From positions 1-11,506 of the forward strand of contig JAKAIH010000029.1 of the NCBI GenBank assembly GCA_021825225.1: a stretch of 11,506 bases of DNA. Direction: 5' to 3'. The position numbers and the translations under genes are program-made. Positions 1-7,815 of the stretch are shown here, in pieces; within the stretch, counting starts at the first letter, position 1; every line of letters starts with the position of its first letter. The stretch is from Pseudomonadota bacterium. GTDB lineage: Bacteria > Pseudomonadota > Gammaproteobacteria > Burkholderiales > SG8-39. Below the pieces are notes generated by a model that was given only the letters and a program-made list of their open reading frames with translations, was not told the DNA's origin and ran no database searches.

Positions 1-2171
1 TGCGCTCGCCGCATGCGCATGCGAACATCCTCGGCATGGAGACGGCCGCCGCGCGCAAGGCGCCGGGCGTGCTGGCTGTACTGACGGCGGAGGACGCGGG
101 CGCGGACGGTTTGGGCGAGATGCCCTGTCTGGTGCCGGTCACCAACCTCGACGGCAAGCCGCGTGCGGATACGCCGCGACCGGTGCTCGCGCGCGAACGC
201 GTGCGCCACGTGGGCGATCCCGTCGCATTGGTGGTGGCAGAGACCCTGGCGCAGGCGCGCGATGCGGCGGAACTCATAGACATCGAATACGACGCGCTGC
301 CTGCGGTGGCGGACACGCGCGCCGCGGCGCAGGCCGGCGCGCCGCAGGTATGGGAGCACGTCCCCGGCAACTTGTGCTTCGACATCGGCGCGGGAAGCGA
401 CAAGGCCGCGGTCGATGCGGCCATTGCGCGCGCCGCCCACGTCACGCGGCTCGAACTGGTCAACAACCGCGTCGTCGCCAATCCGATCGAGCCGCGCGCG
501 GCGCGGGCCGAATTCGATCCGGCGAGCGGCCGCTCGACGCTGTACACGCCGAGCCAGGGGCCGCATGTGATTCACGGCCAGCTGGCCGAGGCCGTGCTCA
601 AGCTGCCGAAGGAGCAGCTGCGCGTCGTCTCGGGCAATGTCGGCGGCGCCTTCGGCATGAAGATCTTCCTGCATCCGGAACAGCCGCTGGTCGTCTGGGC
701 TTCGCGCCGGCTCAAGCGCGCGGTGCGCTGGACCGCCGATCGCAGCGAGAGCTTCGTGTCGGATGTGCAGGGCCGCGACAATTATTCCATCGCCGAACTC
801 GCACTCGATGCCGACGGACATTTCCTTGCGCTGCGCGTGACCACCCATGCCAACATGGGCGCCTATTTGTCCAACTACGCGCCTTATATCCCGCAGCTCG
901 CGGTGCCCATGCTCTCGGGCGTGTACCGCATCCCCGCGATCTACGCCAATATCCGCGGCATCCTCAGCAACACCGTGCCGGTGGATGCGTATCGCGGCGC
1001 CGGGCGGCCCGAGGCGATCTATCTGGTCGAGCGCACCGTCGATCTGGCCGCGCGCGAACTCGGGCTTGCGCCCGATGAGCTGCGCCGGCGCAATTTCGTC
1101 AAACCCGCCGACATGCCCTATCAGACTCCGGTCGAGAGCCGCTACGACTCGGGCGATTTCGCCGCGGTGATGGAGCGTGCGATGGCAAAGGCCGACTGGG
1201 CGGGCTTTCCCGCAAGGCGGGACGAAGCCAGTCGGCGCGGCAGGCTGCGCGGCATCGGCATGGCCATGTACATCGAGCGCTGCGGCGGCGGCAATGGCGA
1301 CACGGTCATTCTCAAAGTCGATCCGGCCGGCAGCGTGACCCTGATTTCCGGCATGCAGGACAACGGCCAGGGGCACGTTACCACTTTCGTGCAGCTGCTA
1401 TCGGACAAGCTCGGCCTGGACGCGAGCCAGATCCGCGTGCTGCAGGGCGACAGCGATATCGTGCCCGCGGGACTGACCGGCGGATCGCGCTTTCTCGCGA
1501 TCGGCGGCGTCGCCGCCATGAGCGCTGCGGATGAAGTGATAGAACAGGGCAAGGACGCGGCGGCGGGGCTGCTGGAAGCGGCCGCAGCCGACATCGAGTA
1601 CGGCGACGGCGAATACCGCATCGCCGGCACCGACCGCAGCGTGTCATTGTTCCAGGTGGCACAGGCGGCAGGGGGCCTCGCGGCCGAGCACACGCGCACG
1701 CCGGACGCGTTCACTTACCCCAACGGTTGCCACATCTGCGAGCTCGAGATCGACCCCGACACGGGCGAACTGCGCATCGAGCGCTACAGCATCGTCGACG
1801 ACTTCGGCCGCGCGATCAATCCGCTGCTGCTCGAAGGCCAGGTGCACGGCGGCACGGTGCAGGGCATAGGGCAGGCGCTGCTTGAACTCGCACTATACGA
1901 CGCGGAGTCGGGCCAGCTGCTGACCGGCTCCTTCATGGACTACGCCATGCCGCGCGCCGACGACGCGCCCGCGTTCGACTGCGGTTTCCACCACGTGCCC
2001 TGCACGAGCAATCCCCTGGGCGTGAAGGGCGCGGGCGAGGCCGGAGCGGTCGGTGCGCCGCCGGCGGTGATCAACGCGGTGGTCGATGCGCTCAATCCGG
2101 CGACCGGCCTCAGGCATATCGACATGCCGGCGACGCGCGAGAAGTTATGGCGCGCGCTGCGCGCGGCCTAA
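1..2171 (+). CDS. Molybdenum hydroxylase large subunit, xanthine dehydrogenase / CoxL family (5' end missing)
   Basis: The reading frame is already open at base 3 and its first residues read RSPHAHANILG, a conserved early motif of this family, so the true start lies upstream and the ATG at 36 is internal. About 722 residues are visible; full-length members run to roughly 760-800. The protein should bind the molybdopterin cofactor and hydroxylate an unknown organic substrate, with iron-sulfur and FAD subunits presumably encoded upstream. Motifs seen: GGAFGMK at about 642-662, AYRGAGRPEA at about 987-1016, a glycine-rich GMQDNGQGH stretch near 1350, and GVKGAGEAG at about 2019-2045, whose Glu (codon 2037-2039) matches the catalytic glutamate of the family. 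The AYRGAGRPEA loop replaces the AYRCSFR loop of true aerobic CO dehydrogenase, so this is a form II type enzyme. The family call is firm; the substrate is not known. Confidence 0.93.
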   Translation, partial: RSPHAHANILGMETAAARKAPGVLAVLTAEDAGADGLGEMPCLVPVTNLDGKPRADTPRPVLARERVRHVGDPVALVVAETLAQARDAAELIDIEYDALPAVADTRAAAQAGAPQVWEHVPGNLCFDIGAGSDKAAVDAAIARAAHVTRLELVNNRVVANPIEPRAARAEFDPASGRSTLYTPSQGPHVIHGQLAEAVLKLPKEQLRVVSGNVGGAFGMKIFLHPEQPLVVWASRRLKRAVRWTADRSESFVSDVQGRDNYSIAELALDADGHFLALRVTTHANMGAYLSNYAPYIPQLAVPMLSGVYRIPAIYANIRGILSNTVPVDAYRGAGRPEAIYLVERTVDLAARELGLAPDELRRRNFVKPADMPYQTPVESRYDSGDFAAVMERAMAKADWAGFPARRDEASRRGRLRGIGMAMYIERCGGGNGDTVILKVDPAGSVTLISGMQDNGQGHVTTFVQLLSDKLGLDASQIRVLQGDSDIVPAGLTGGSRFLAIGGVAAMSAADEVIEQGKDAAAGLLEAAAADIEYGDGEYRIAGTDRSVSLFQVAQAAGGLAAEHTRTPDAFTYPNGCHICELEIDPDTGELRIERYSIVDDFGRAINPLLLEGQVHGGTVQGIGQALLELALYDAESGQLLTGSFMDYAMPRADDAPAFDCGFHHVPCTSNPLGVKGAGEAGAVGAPPAVINAVVDALNPATGLRHIDMPATREKLWRALRAA

Positions 2172-2281
2172 GCGCGATCCGGCCCGGCAATCAGAGCAGC
2201 AGAGGCCTGAAGATCCTTATGGATAGGGCGTCTCCAGGCGGTTGACGAGCGTCGTGCCATGTATCGGCAGCCGATCAACGG
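2172..2281. other. Convergent intergenic spacer
   Basis: This 110-bp gap lies between the tail-to-tail ends of the molybdenum hydroxylase gene and the AsmA gene. It holds only weak inverted repeats, such as ATCGG-CTG-CCGAT near 2263-2275 and GCCTG...CAGGC near 2203-2237. Neither is followed by a run of T on either strand, so no intrinsic terminator is evident. I see no coding frame or promoter in it. Confidence 0.6.
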
Positions 2282-4354
2282 TCAGCGCCCGAACAGCCCC
2301 TTCAACTGATCCTTGAGTTTGTCTTGCGCTTTCGTTTTCAATTCCTCTTTCTTTTCGTCTATTTTCTGTTGCGCCGCGCCTTTGACCAGCGCGTTGAAGT
2401 CGAGTTTATAGCTGAGCGCACTGAACGGCCCCGAGACGTGCACCGGGATCGTGAGCCCCTTGAGTTCGGACGCCTCTTTGCCTCCCTGTCCCGCTGCCGT
2501 GGCGACCAGCGTCGCCTTGGCCAGATAGTCCATGCTGTCGGCGCCGATATTGATATCGCCTTCGCCGCCCAGGCGCAATAGCGGGGACTTCAGCGACAGA
2601 TCGGAATTGTGCGCAATGCCGTTCCTGATGGCGAAGCTCGCCTTCAGCTCGGTGAAATCGGTCTTCTCCGCGGCATTCGATGCCTGGGTGGTTTCGCCCT
2701 TCAGCGTGCCGAGTCTGGCTTTGGCATTGCGTATGGTTTCTCCGATATTGATGCCCTTCAGCGCGCCGTCGGCGAGATTGAGCGAGGCCGAGCCGTTCAG
2801 CGCCTTCTTGATCGCTGACACCGTCGCGCCCTGGCCGGAGATATCGAGCGTCACGTTGCCCTTGCCTTCGAGCAGGTCGCGGTCGATCGCATCCTTGAGC
2901 AGGGGACCGATGCTGATGCCGGTGAGAGTCTGCTTGACCGCGATTTGCGGTGTTGCCGCGGCAAGCAGCGACACGCTGCCGCTCATCCTGCCCTGGTACA
3001 GCTCGGCGTTTAGCGGGTTCACCTCCAGTCGCCCGCCTCCCGCTTTCGCATTGAGCCGCAGGTTCTGCGCCTTGAGGTTGGCGAACTTGAGCGAGCCGAT
3101 CTTGAGGCTGCCGTTGGCCTGCAGCGTTTTCAGCGCAGAAAAATCGAGCGGCTGCTCCGGTTTGCCCGCCGCGCCTTGTCCTGCGCCCGCACTTTGACCT
3201 TCCGGCTTCTTCTCGGCGATGTAGCGGTCGGCGTCGAGTTTGTCCAGGTTCAGGTCGAACACATAGGAGGGCGGGCTGAAATGCGCCAGTCCGGCTTTGC
3301 CGGTGATGGTGGATTCGTCGAACTTGGCGGAAAAATCCATGCTGGCGCGCTGCTTCGGCAGGTCTGCGCGGGCGCTGCCGCTGAGCTCGATCGCCAGCGG
3401 CGCGCGCGCGGATTTCGCGTCGGTGTAGGCGAGATTGGCGACAAGCTTGTGCAGATCGACGGTCTGCTCAGCAAGATCGAGCGTGAGCGGACTGCTGAGC
3501 TTTGCCTTGATGGTGTTCGCGCCGTGTTTGGCGTCGATTGCAAGCGCGAGCCCGCCCGACTTGAGCGCCTTCGCATCGCCCTCGATGCTGCCTTTGAGGC
3601 TGAGCGCAAGAGGATTCAGGCCGGCCGCTTCGCCCTTGACGCCGAGGTCGAGTGCATCGAGTTTGAACTGCCCGCTGTCGAAGGCGTAGGCGAGCCGCGT
3701 CTTCAGCTGAACGTCGGCATTCAGCTTGGGCTGGCTCGCGCCGAGCGCGAATCCCAACTCGATGTCGGCTGGCGTCGCGGCCGCGATCCTGCCGGTCTTG
3801 AGTTTGAGCTTGTTCAGCGTGTATTTTGCGCCGCTGCGCTCGTCGGCATAGGCGAGGCTGGCGTTTTCGATGAGCACGTGATCGATATTGAACTGAATCG
3901 GCTTTTGCGTCGGCTGCTCCGGCGCGCCGGGCGCCTGCTGCGGCTTTTGGGCTTCGCTGCCGATGAGGTCGTCCACATTGGTGCTGCCGTTCTTGTGCTT
4001 CAGCAGGTTCGCGCGCAGCCCGCGCACTTCGATCTGGCTGATCACCACTTGGCGCGACAGGAGCGGCATCAGTTGCAGCGCGACGCGCGCCGACTCGACT
4101 GCCGCGAATTCCTTGTCGCTCGCGTGCTCCGACAGCGTGAGCCCGCCCAGATCGGCGCCCAGCGCGGGATAAAACGTGAGCTTGATGTCGCCCTCGATCC
4201 TGAGCGTGCGATCGAGCTTGTCCTTGACCAGCTGCACGATCTGCGGCTTGTAGTCGTTGGGATTGAAGGTCGCGGCGACGTAGGCCGCCGCAGCCAGCGC
4301 GACCAGGGCGATGCCGCCCAGCGCAAGCAGGAAGTATTTCAGGATCTTGTTCAT
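2282..4354 (-). CDS. AsmA family envelope protein
   Basis: The protein has 690 residues from the ATG at 4354. That start is preferred over in-frame ATGs at 4381 and 4405 because a GGGAG Shine-Dalgarno stands about 10 bases before it and a signal-anchor follows directly. A hydrophobic segment at about residues 5-28 is followed by FNPNDYKPQIVQLVKDKLDR, the classic AsmA N-terminal pattern. A long periplasmic beta-rich region continues to a Lys/Glu-rich amphipathic C-terminus. Two Pro/Gln/Gly-rich linkers (roughly residues 135-155 and 390-415) break the fold. AsmA-like proteins are inner-membrane anchored, span the periplasm, and are linked to outer-membrane assembly and lipid transport. The gene follows the universal stress protein gene by 53 bp and is probably its operon partner. 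The family is confident; the exact paralogue (AsmA, YhjG or other) is not resolved. Confidence 0.9.
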   Translation of the reverse strand: MNKILKYFLLALGGIALVALAAAAYVAATFNPNDYKPQIVQLVKDKLDRTLRIEGDIKLTFYPALGADLGGLTLSEHASDKEFAAVESARVALQLMPLLSRQVVISQIEVRGLRANLLKHKNGSTNVDDLIGSEAQKPQQAPGAPEQPTQKPIQFNIDHVLIENASLAYADERSGAKYTLNKLKLKTGRIAAATPADIELGFALGASQPKLNADVQLKTRLAYAFDSGQFKLDALDLGVKGEAAGLNPLALSLKGSIEGDAKALKSGGLALAIDAKHGANTIKAKLSSPLTLDLAEQTVDLHKLVANLAYTDAKSARAPLAIELSGSARADLPKQRASMDFSAKFDESTITGKAGLAHFSPPSYVFDLNLDKLDADRYIAEKKPEGQSAGAGQGAAGKPEQPLDFSALKTLQANGSLKIGSLKFANLKAQNLRLNAKAGGGRLEVNPLNAELYQGRMSGSVSLLAAATPQIAVKQTLTGISIGPLLKDAIDRDLLEGKGNVTLDISGQGATVSAIKKALNGSASLNLADGALKGINIGETIRNAKARLGTLKGETTQASNAAEKTDFTELKASFAIRNGIAHNSDLSLKSPLLRLGGEGDINIGADSMDYLAKATLVATAAGQGGKEASELKGLTIPVHVSGPFSALSYKLDFNALVKGAAQQKIDEKKEELKTKAQDKLKDQLKGLFGR

Positions 4355-4381
4355 GATCTTGGATCTCCCTCGATTTGTCAT

Positions 4382-4397
4382 GCCTGCGGCCGCAGGC
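4382..4397. repeat. Perfect 16-bp GC palindrome in the usp-asmA spacer
   Basis: GCCTGCGGCCGCAGGC is identical to its reverse complement. It lies in the 53-bp gap between the stress-protein stop and the AsmA start. As RNA on the minus strand it would fold into a strong stem just upstream of the AsmA ribosome binding site. There is no following T-run, so it is not a canonical terminator. It could be an mRNA-processing or attenuation stem, or a protein-binding site. Confidence 0.5.
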
Positions 4398-4407
4398 CGC
4401 GTCACGC

Positions 4408-4878
4408 TCAGGGCGAAGCGCGGGACTCGGCGTCCGATCTGACCAGCAGCACCGGGACGCGCGCGGTCCGGACCACCTCTTCGGCATCGCTGCCCATCAC
4501 CAGCCGTCCGACGCCGCGGCGGCCGTGGGTGCCGAGCACGATCAGGTCCGCTCCCCAGGCCTTGGCCTCCGCCACGATGGAATCGGCGGCGCGACCGCCC
4601 ATGATCTCGATGACGACAGTTTGCGCCTCCAGCCCGGCCTCCCGCACCAGGGACTTTGCACTTGCCAGGATTTGCTCGCCCGCCTCGCGCAGCAGGTCGA
4701 CGGTATTGTTTAGATAGACCACCGTTTCCGCGCCCGGCGCAACGATGAACTCGTCGAGTACGTGCACCAGCCGCAGGGCCGCGCCCTGATCCTGCGCCAG
4801 CCGGATCGCTTCGGTCAGTCCGCGGTTGGAAGTGGGGCTGCCATCTATGGGGACGAGAATCCTGCGATATGCGCTCAT
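4408..4878 (-). CDS. Universal stress protein, UspA family (ATP-binding type)
   Basis: This is a 156-residue single-domain Usp, the usual length for the family. It opens with MSAYRRILVPIDGS, the first beta strand with the conserved Asp12 that contacts nucleotide. The ATP-binding signature G-x2-G-x9-G-S is intact: Gly116, Gly119, Gly129 and Ser130 within GTHGRRGVGRLVMGS. The final strand VPVLLVRSD is typical. Intact motifs point to the ATP-binding, MJ0577-like branch. Usps are soluble dimers made under starvation, oxidative or anaerobic stress. The start lies 11 bases after the stop of the upstream 95-residue gene and has no clear Shine-Dalgarno (CTCCGCACC precedes ATG), so translation may be coupled to that gene. 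The AsmA gene follows on the same strand. Confidence 0.95.
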   Translation of the reverse strand: MSAYRRILVPIDGSPTSNRGLTEAIRLAQDQGAALRLVHVLDEFIVAPGAETVVYLNNTVDLLREAGEQILASAKSLVREAGLEAQTVVIEIMGGRAADSIVAEAKAWGADLIVLGTHGRRGVGRLVMGSDAEEVVRTARVPVLLVRSDAESRASP

Positions 4879-4889
4879 GGTGCGGAGGC

Positions 4890-5177
4890 TCAGTCCAGCC
4901 CGAGCATGCGCCCGATTTCCCTCAGAAATATACCCACGCGCACACCATCCGCGCGCAACTCCGCTGCCGCGCGGTCGAACAGTCCATGCACCGATTTCAT
5001 CTTGTCCTCCACCAAAGGCAGATGAACCTCCGCGCCGCCCAGCAAGGCTTTCAGATCTTCCACTTCCGCGCGCAGCTGCGTGTATTTGGCGCTGTCTTCG
5101 GGCAGCGCGGCCAGATTGGCCGAGATTTCCTCCACCAGGCTTTTCGCGCGATCGACGTCGAATTCACTCTTGTTCAT
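4890..5177 (-). CDS. Small helical protein of unknown function, upstream of usp
   Basis: The frame encodes 95 residues from ATG 5177, chosen because GGAG stands 6 bases before it. An in-frame ATG at 5189 would add four residues but has no ribosome binding site. The protein is charged and has no signal peptide or membrane segment. It is predicted helical: a heptad-like N-terminal half (residues 8-47, AKSLVEEISANLAAL ... LRAEVEDLKALL), a short break at GGAEVHLPL, then a second helical part ending LREIGRMLGLD. I do not recognise it with confidence. The length and the LR-x-I-x2-x-LG-type tail faintly recall small DUF4404-like helical proteins, a weak impression only. The 11-bp gap to usp suggests co-translation and a stress-related role by association. 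GC and codon use match the neighbours, which supports real coding. Confidence 0.75.
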   Translation of the reverse strand: MNKSEFDVDRAKSLVEEISANLAALPEDSAKYTQLRAEVEDLKALLGGAEVHLPLVEDKMKSVHGLFDRAAAELRADGVRVGIFLREIGRMLGLD

Positions 5178-5207
5178 CGCTTTCTCCATTTTCGTGTCTA
5201 GCCTATC

Positions 5208-5221
5208 CGCGGCGCGCCGCG
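5208..5221. repeat. Perfect 14-bp GC palindrome upstream of the 95-residue gene
   Basis: CGCGGCGCGCCGCG lies in the 109-bp gap between the acyl-CoA dehydrogenase stop and the start of the small helical gene. It could fold in the minus-strand transcript, but no T-run follows. In DNA this rich in GC such palindromes are less surprising, so significance is low. I see no convincing -35/-10 pair in this gap. Confidence 0.35.
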
Positions 5222-5286
5222 ACCGTGTTGCGAAAAATCAAGTTCCATCCGCTCGCAGGACTTCATGCGCCGAAGCATTGCGCAGC

Positions 5287-6537
5287 CTAGCCGTAATTGA
5301 TCTCATCGGCTGCATTCGCTTCGGGCGCGTCGGCGGCGTAATCGCGTGCGCCGCGCCCGGAACGCGCCGCAGCCACTTCGCGATACCACTCGTGCGCCAC
5401 GATGGTCGCCATGACCTCGTTGGTGCCGGTCCAGATCGAAGCGAGCCGGATGTCGCGGTAGATGCGCTCCAGCGGCAATACGTTGGTATAGCCGATGCCG
5501 CCCACCACCTGCATCGAATTGTGCACTACTTTCTGGCAGGACTCCGTGACGAATTTCTTGGTCTCGGACACCATGCGCCGCACCCGGTTCATTTCCATGC
5601 CGCCGTCAACCGCGCGCGAGGTGGCATAGACCAGCGAGCGGCAGGCGTCGAGCAGCATCGCCGCTTCGGCCACCTGGAAACTCACGCCCTGGAAGCGGTT
5701 GATGGTCTCGCCGAAGGCTTTGCGCTGCGAACTGTAACGCGTGGCGATGTCCAGCGCGGAGCGCGCCGGGCCGACCGTCATGGCGGCGGTTCCGAGGCGC
5801 TCGGGGATCATCATGGTGTTGAACACCGGGTAGGCGCCGTTGACCGCGCCGACGACGTTCTCGCGCGGCACCTTCACGTCCTTGAACGCGAGCCGGCCGG
5901 TGCCGCCGCCGCGGCAACCCATCAGGCCGTAAAGGTATTCGACCTCGACGCCGGGGCCGCGCTCGACGATGAAACAAGTGATGCGCTTTTGCGGCGCGGC
6001 GGCCGGGTCCGGATCGGTGCGGGCGTACACCAGGAAATAGTCCGCGCCCTCGGCGCCGACGATGAAGCGCTTCTGCCCGTTGAGCAGGAAGTAATCGCCT
6101 TTGTCTTCGGCGGTCGAAGTCGCACCGAAGAAATCCGAGCCCCCGCGCGGCTCGGTGAGGCATTCGGCGGCGAAAATCTCGCCCTGCAGCAACGGCCGGA
6201 CGTAACGCGCTTTCTGCTCATCGGTGCCGTGCAGCACGATGGCGTCGCAGACCAGGTCCGCGCCCACGCCGAAGACGCAGGCAAGCTCGTAGGAGAGGCT
6301 GCCGATTTCCTCGCTGATGGCGCAGGAAGCGACCCAGTCCAGTCCCTGGCCTCCCCACTCGCGTGGCTGGCGCACGCCGAGCAGGTTGCGCCTGCCGGCT
6401 TCGCGCAACCAGTCTCTGGGGAAGCGTATTTTTTCCTCGTCCATGTCCAGGATCAGCTGGCGCGGCGTGGCGTTCACGAAATCCCGCGCTGCGTCCCGCA
6501 CGCGGCGCTGTTCCTCATTCAGCAGGTGGTCGAACAT
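5287..6537 (-). CDS. Acyl-CoA dehydrogenase
   Basis: This 416-residue flavoprotein oxidises an acyl-CoA to the 2,3-enoyl-CoA and passes electrons to ETF. The N-terminal helical domain (residues 1-125) is followed by the FAD/substrate stretch AAECLTEPRGGSDFF (124-138), the beta domain with NGQKRFIVGAEGADYFLVYART (153-174), and the C-terminal helical domain with RYSSQRKAFG (267-276) and QVVGGIGYTN (343-352). The position of the MCAD catalytic Glu376 is occupied by Thr370 (IWTGTNE). A Glu is found instead at 246 (MMIPERLG), aligned by eye with Glu254 of isovaleryl-CoA dehydrogenase. AAGGGA stands about 6 bases before the ATG. The gene is divergent from the transporter gene. The substrate is unknown; the base placement favours a branched, long-chain or alicyclic acyl-CoA. 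The tail after residue 392 is variable and hydrophilic. Confidence 0.95.
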   Translation of the reverse strand: MFDHLLNEEQRRVRDAARDFVNATPRQLILDMDEEKIRFPRDWLREAGRRNLLGVRQPREWGGQGLDWVASCAISEEIGSLSYELACVFGVGADLVCDAIVLHGTDEQKARYVRPLLQGEIFAAECLTEPRGGSDFFGATSTAEDKGDYFLLNGQKRFIVGAEGADYFLVYARTDPDPAAAPQKRITCFIVERGPGVEVEYLYGLMGCRGGGTGRLAFKDVKVPRENVVGAVNGAYPVFNTMMIPERLGTAAMTVGPARSALDIATRYSSQRKAFGETINRFQGVSFQVAEAAMLLDACRSLVYATSRAVDGGMEMNRVRRMVSETKKFVTESCQKVVHNSMQVVGGIGYTNVLPLERIYRDIRLASIWTGTNEVMATIVAHEWYREVAAARSGRGARDYAADAPEANAADEINYG

Positions 6538-6633
6538 GGTGTCCCTTTCGCTAGGTCTGTGGTGGTCTGCAGACAGTATAAGTCCCCGCGCCCGCTATCT
6601 GCGCGCGGCGGACTCTTGTATGATTCCCGGCCT
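6538..6633. promoter_or_regulatory. Divergent promoter region with 10-bp palindrome
   Basis: This 96-bp gap must hold the promoters of both the acyl-CoA dehydrogenase and the transporter. GTCTGCAGAC at 6565-6574 is a perfect palindrome, and GGTCTG occurs twice exactly 10 bp apart (6554-6559 and 6564-6569), as expected of an operator read from one DNA face. TATACT on the minus strand (6580-6575) touches the palindrome and would serve as a -10 for the dehydrogenase gene. TATGAT at 6619-6624 is a possible -10 for the transporter, which would make that message nearly leaderless. No good -35 is seen for either. Confidence 0.4.
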
Positions 6634-7785
6634 ATGCTTCCTGCGCGCGCGCATCCGCCCAACCGTTTCGATCTGCCCGAGTGGTCCGGGGCCTTCGGCG
6701 ACCTGGGTACGCTGATCCCTTTCGTCGCCGCCTACGTGTCGATACTGAAAATGGATGCCAACGGACTGCTCGTGGCGTTCGGCATCGCGCTGATCGCAGC
6801 CGGCTTCATCTACCGTACGCCGTTTCCGGTGCAGCCGATGAAAGCCATAGGCGCGGCGGCGGTGAGCCAGACCATGCTCGCGGCCGGCCTGAGCGCGGCA
6901 GTCGTGGTCGGCGCGACCCTGAGCACGGGCCTGCTGTGGCTGGTGCTGGCGCTGACCGGCCTGGGGCGGCGCATCGCGCGCTGGGTGCCGCGCCCGGCGT
7001 TGCTGGGCGTGGTCATGGGCCTGGGTTTTTCCTTCATGCTCGAGGGTATCCGCATGATGTCCGCCAGTCCCTGGGTCGCGGGCCTGCTGCTGGCATTGAC
7101 GCTGCTGCTGCTCGGACGCCCGCGCGTGCCGGCAATGCTGGTGCTGCTGGGCATAGGAGTGGTGCTCGCTCTCGTCGAGCAGCCGGACCTGGTGCGCGAG
7201 CTGGGCGCGCTCAAGCCGCAATTCCGCTTCCCGGCGCTGGCCTGGCCGTCGCTGTCGCTGAGCGACCTGTGGACGGGCTTCGTGCTGCTCGCGCTGCCGC
7301 AGCTTCCTTTGACCTTCGGCAACGCCTTCATCGCGATCACCGAGGAAAACAACCGCCTGTTTCCGGACCGGCCGGTGAACGAGCGCTCGGTCGCCTTTTC
7401 CACCGGCCTGATGAATCTGGGCGCGAGCCTGATCGGCGGCATACCGATGTGCCACGGTGCGGGCGGCATGGCGGGACATGTGCAGTTCGGCGCGCGCACC
7501 GGCGGCTCCTCGATCATACTTGGCAGCATCCTGCTTGGCGCGGGGCTGTTCCTGTCGACTTCGATCGGCACGGTGTTCAGCATGTTTCCGCAGAGCGTAC
7601 TCGGTGTCATCCTGTTCCTGGCCGGTTTGCAGCTTGCCTTGGGAAGCAGGGACAGCGGCGCGGAAAAAGCGGATCGTTTCGTGGTGCTGGCGACGGCCGC
7701 TTTCGCCATCTGGAACGTGGCCGCGGCCGTCCTGTTCGGCATCCTCGCGCACCAGGCGGCGCAGCGCGGCTGGCTGCGCGTATAA
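6634..7785 (+). CDS. MOT1-type molybdate/sulfate transporter (SulP-related)
   Basis: The protein has 383 residues and is almost wholly hydrophobic, with about ten membrane segments. Two signature motifs of the MOT1 molybdate transporter group are clear: PVQPMKAIG at residues 65-73 and PMCHGAGGMAGH at 271-282. The first helix begins at WSGAFGDLGTLIPF (17-30), the usual family opening. It should import molybdate or sulfate across the inner membrane. The ATG at 6634 starts the protein just before the conserved region; the frame stays open far upstream, but that stretch is antisense to the dehydrogenase gene. No Shine-Dalgarno precedes the ATG. An in-frame TTG at 6616 is an alternative start. Mo supply for the molybdenum hydroxylase at the left edge is a plausible role, but sulfate uptake cannot be excluded. 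Confidence 0.9.
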   Translation: MLPARAHPPNRFDLPEWSGAFGDLGTLIPFVAAYVSILKMDANGLLVAFGIALIAAGFIYRTPFPVQPMKAIGAAAVSQTMLAAGLSAAVVVGATLSTGLLWLVLALTGLGRRIARWVPRPALLGVVMGLGFSFMLEGIRMMSASPWVAGLLLALTLLLLGRPRVPAMLVLLGIGVVLALVEQPDLVRELGALKPQFRFPALAWPSLSLSDLWTGFVLLALPQLPLTFGNAFIAITEENNRLFPDRPVNERSVAFSTGLMNLGASLIGGIPMCHGAGGMAGHVQFGARTGGSSIILGSILLGAGLFLSTSIGTVFSMFPQSVLGVILFLAGLQLALGSRDSGAEKADRFVVLATAAFAIWNVAAAVLFGILAHQAAQRGWLRV

Positions 7786-7786
7786 C

Positions 7787-7810
7787 AAAAAGGGCTCCCT
7801 GAGGAGCCCT
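7787..7810 (-). terminator. Intrinsic terminator of the methyltransferase gene
   Basis: On the minus strand an 8-bp perfect stem (AGGGCTCC / GGAGCCCT) with a TCAG loop is followed at once by TTTTT, a textbook factor-independent terminator. It lies 24 bases past the stop at 7834 and only 2 bases past the transporter stop at 7785. On the plus strand the same hairpin has no T-run after it, so it probably stops only minus-strand transcription well. Confidence 0.88.
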
Positions 7811-7815
7811 CCTGC

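Noticed and set aside
1..2171. Aerobic carbon monoxide dehydrogenase CoxL
   Set aside because: The active-site loop reads AYRGAGRPEA, not AYRCSFR, so the CO-specific cysteine is missing.
3176..4717. 513-codon plus-strand open frame antisense to AsmA and usp
   Set aside because: Both minus-strand genes have clear family motifs and ribosome sites. The antisense translation is Arg/Glu/Leu-rich and spans an intergenic gap without any domain.
5080..6633. Long plus-strand open frame that would extend the MOT1 transporter by 518 codons at its N-terminus
   Set aside because: It is antisense to the acyl-CoA dehydrogenase, whose motifs are intact. Its translation is His/Arg/Gly-rich with no family match, as expected of a GC-rich shadow frame. 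The conserved transporter region begins just after ATG 6634.
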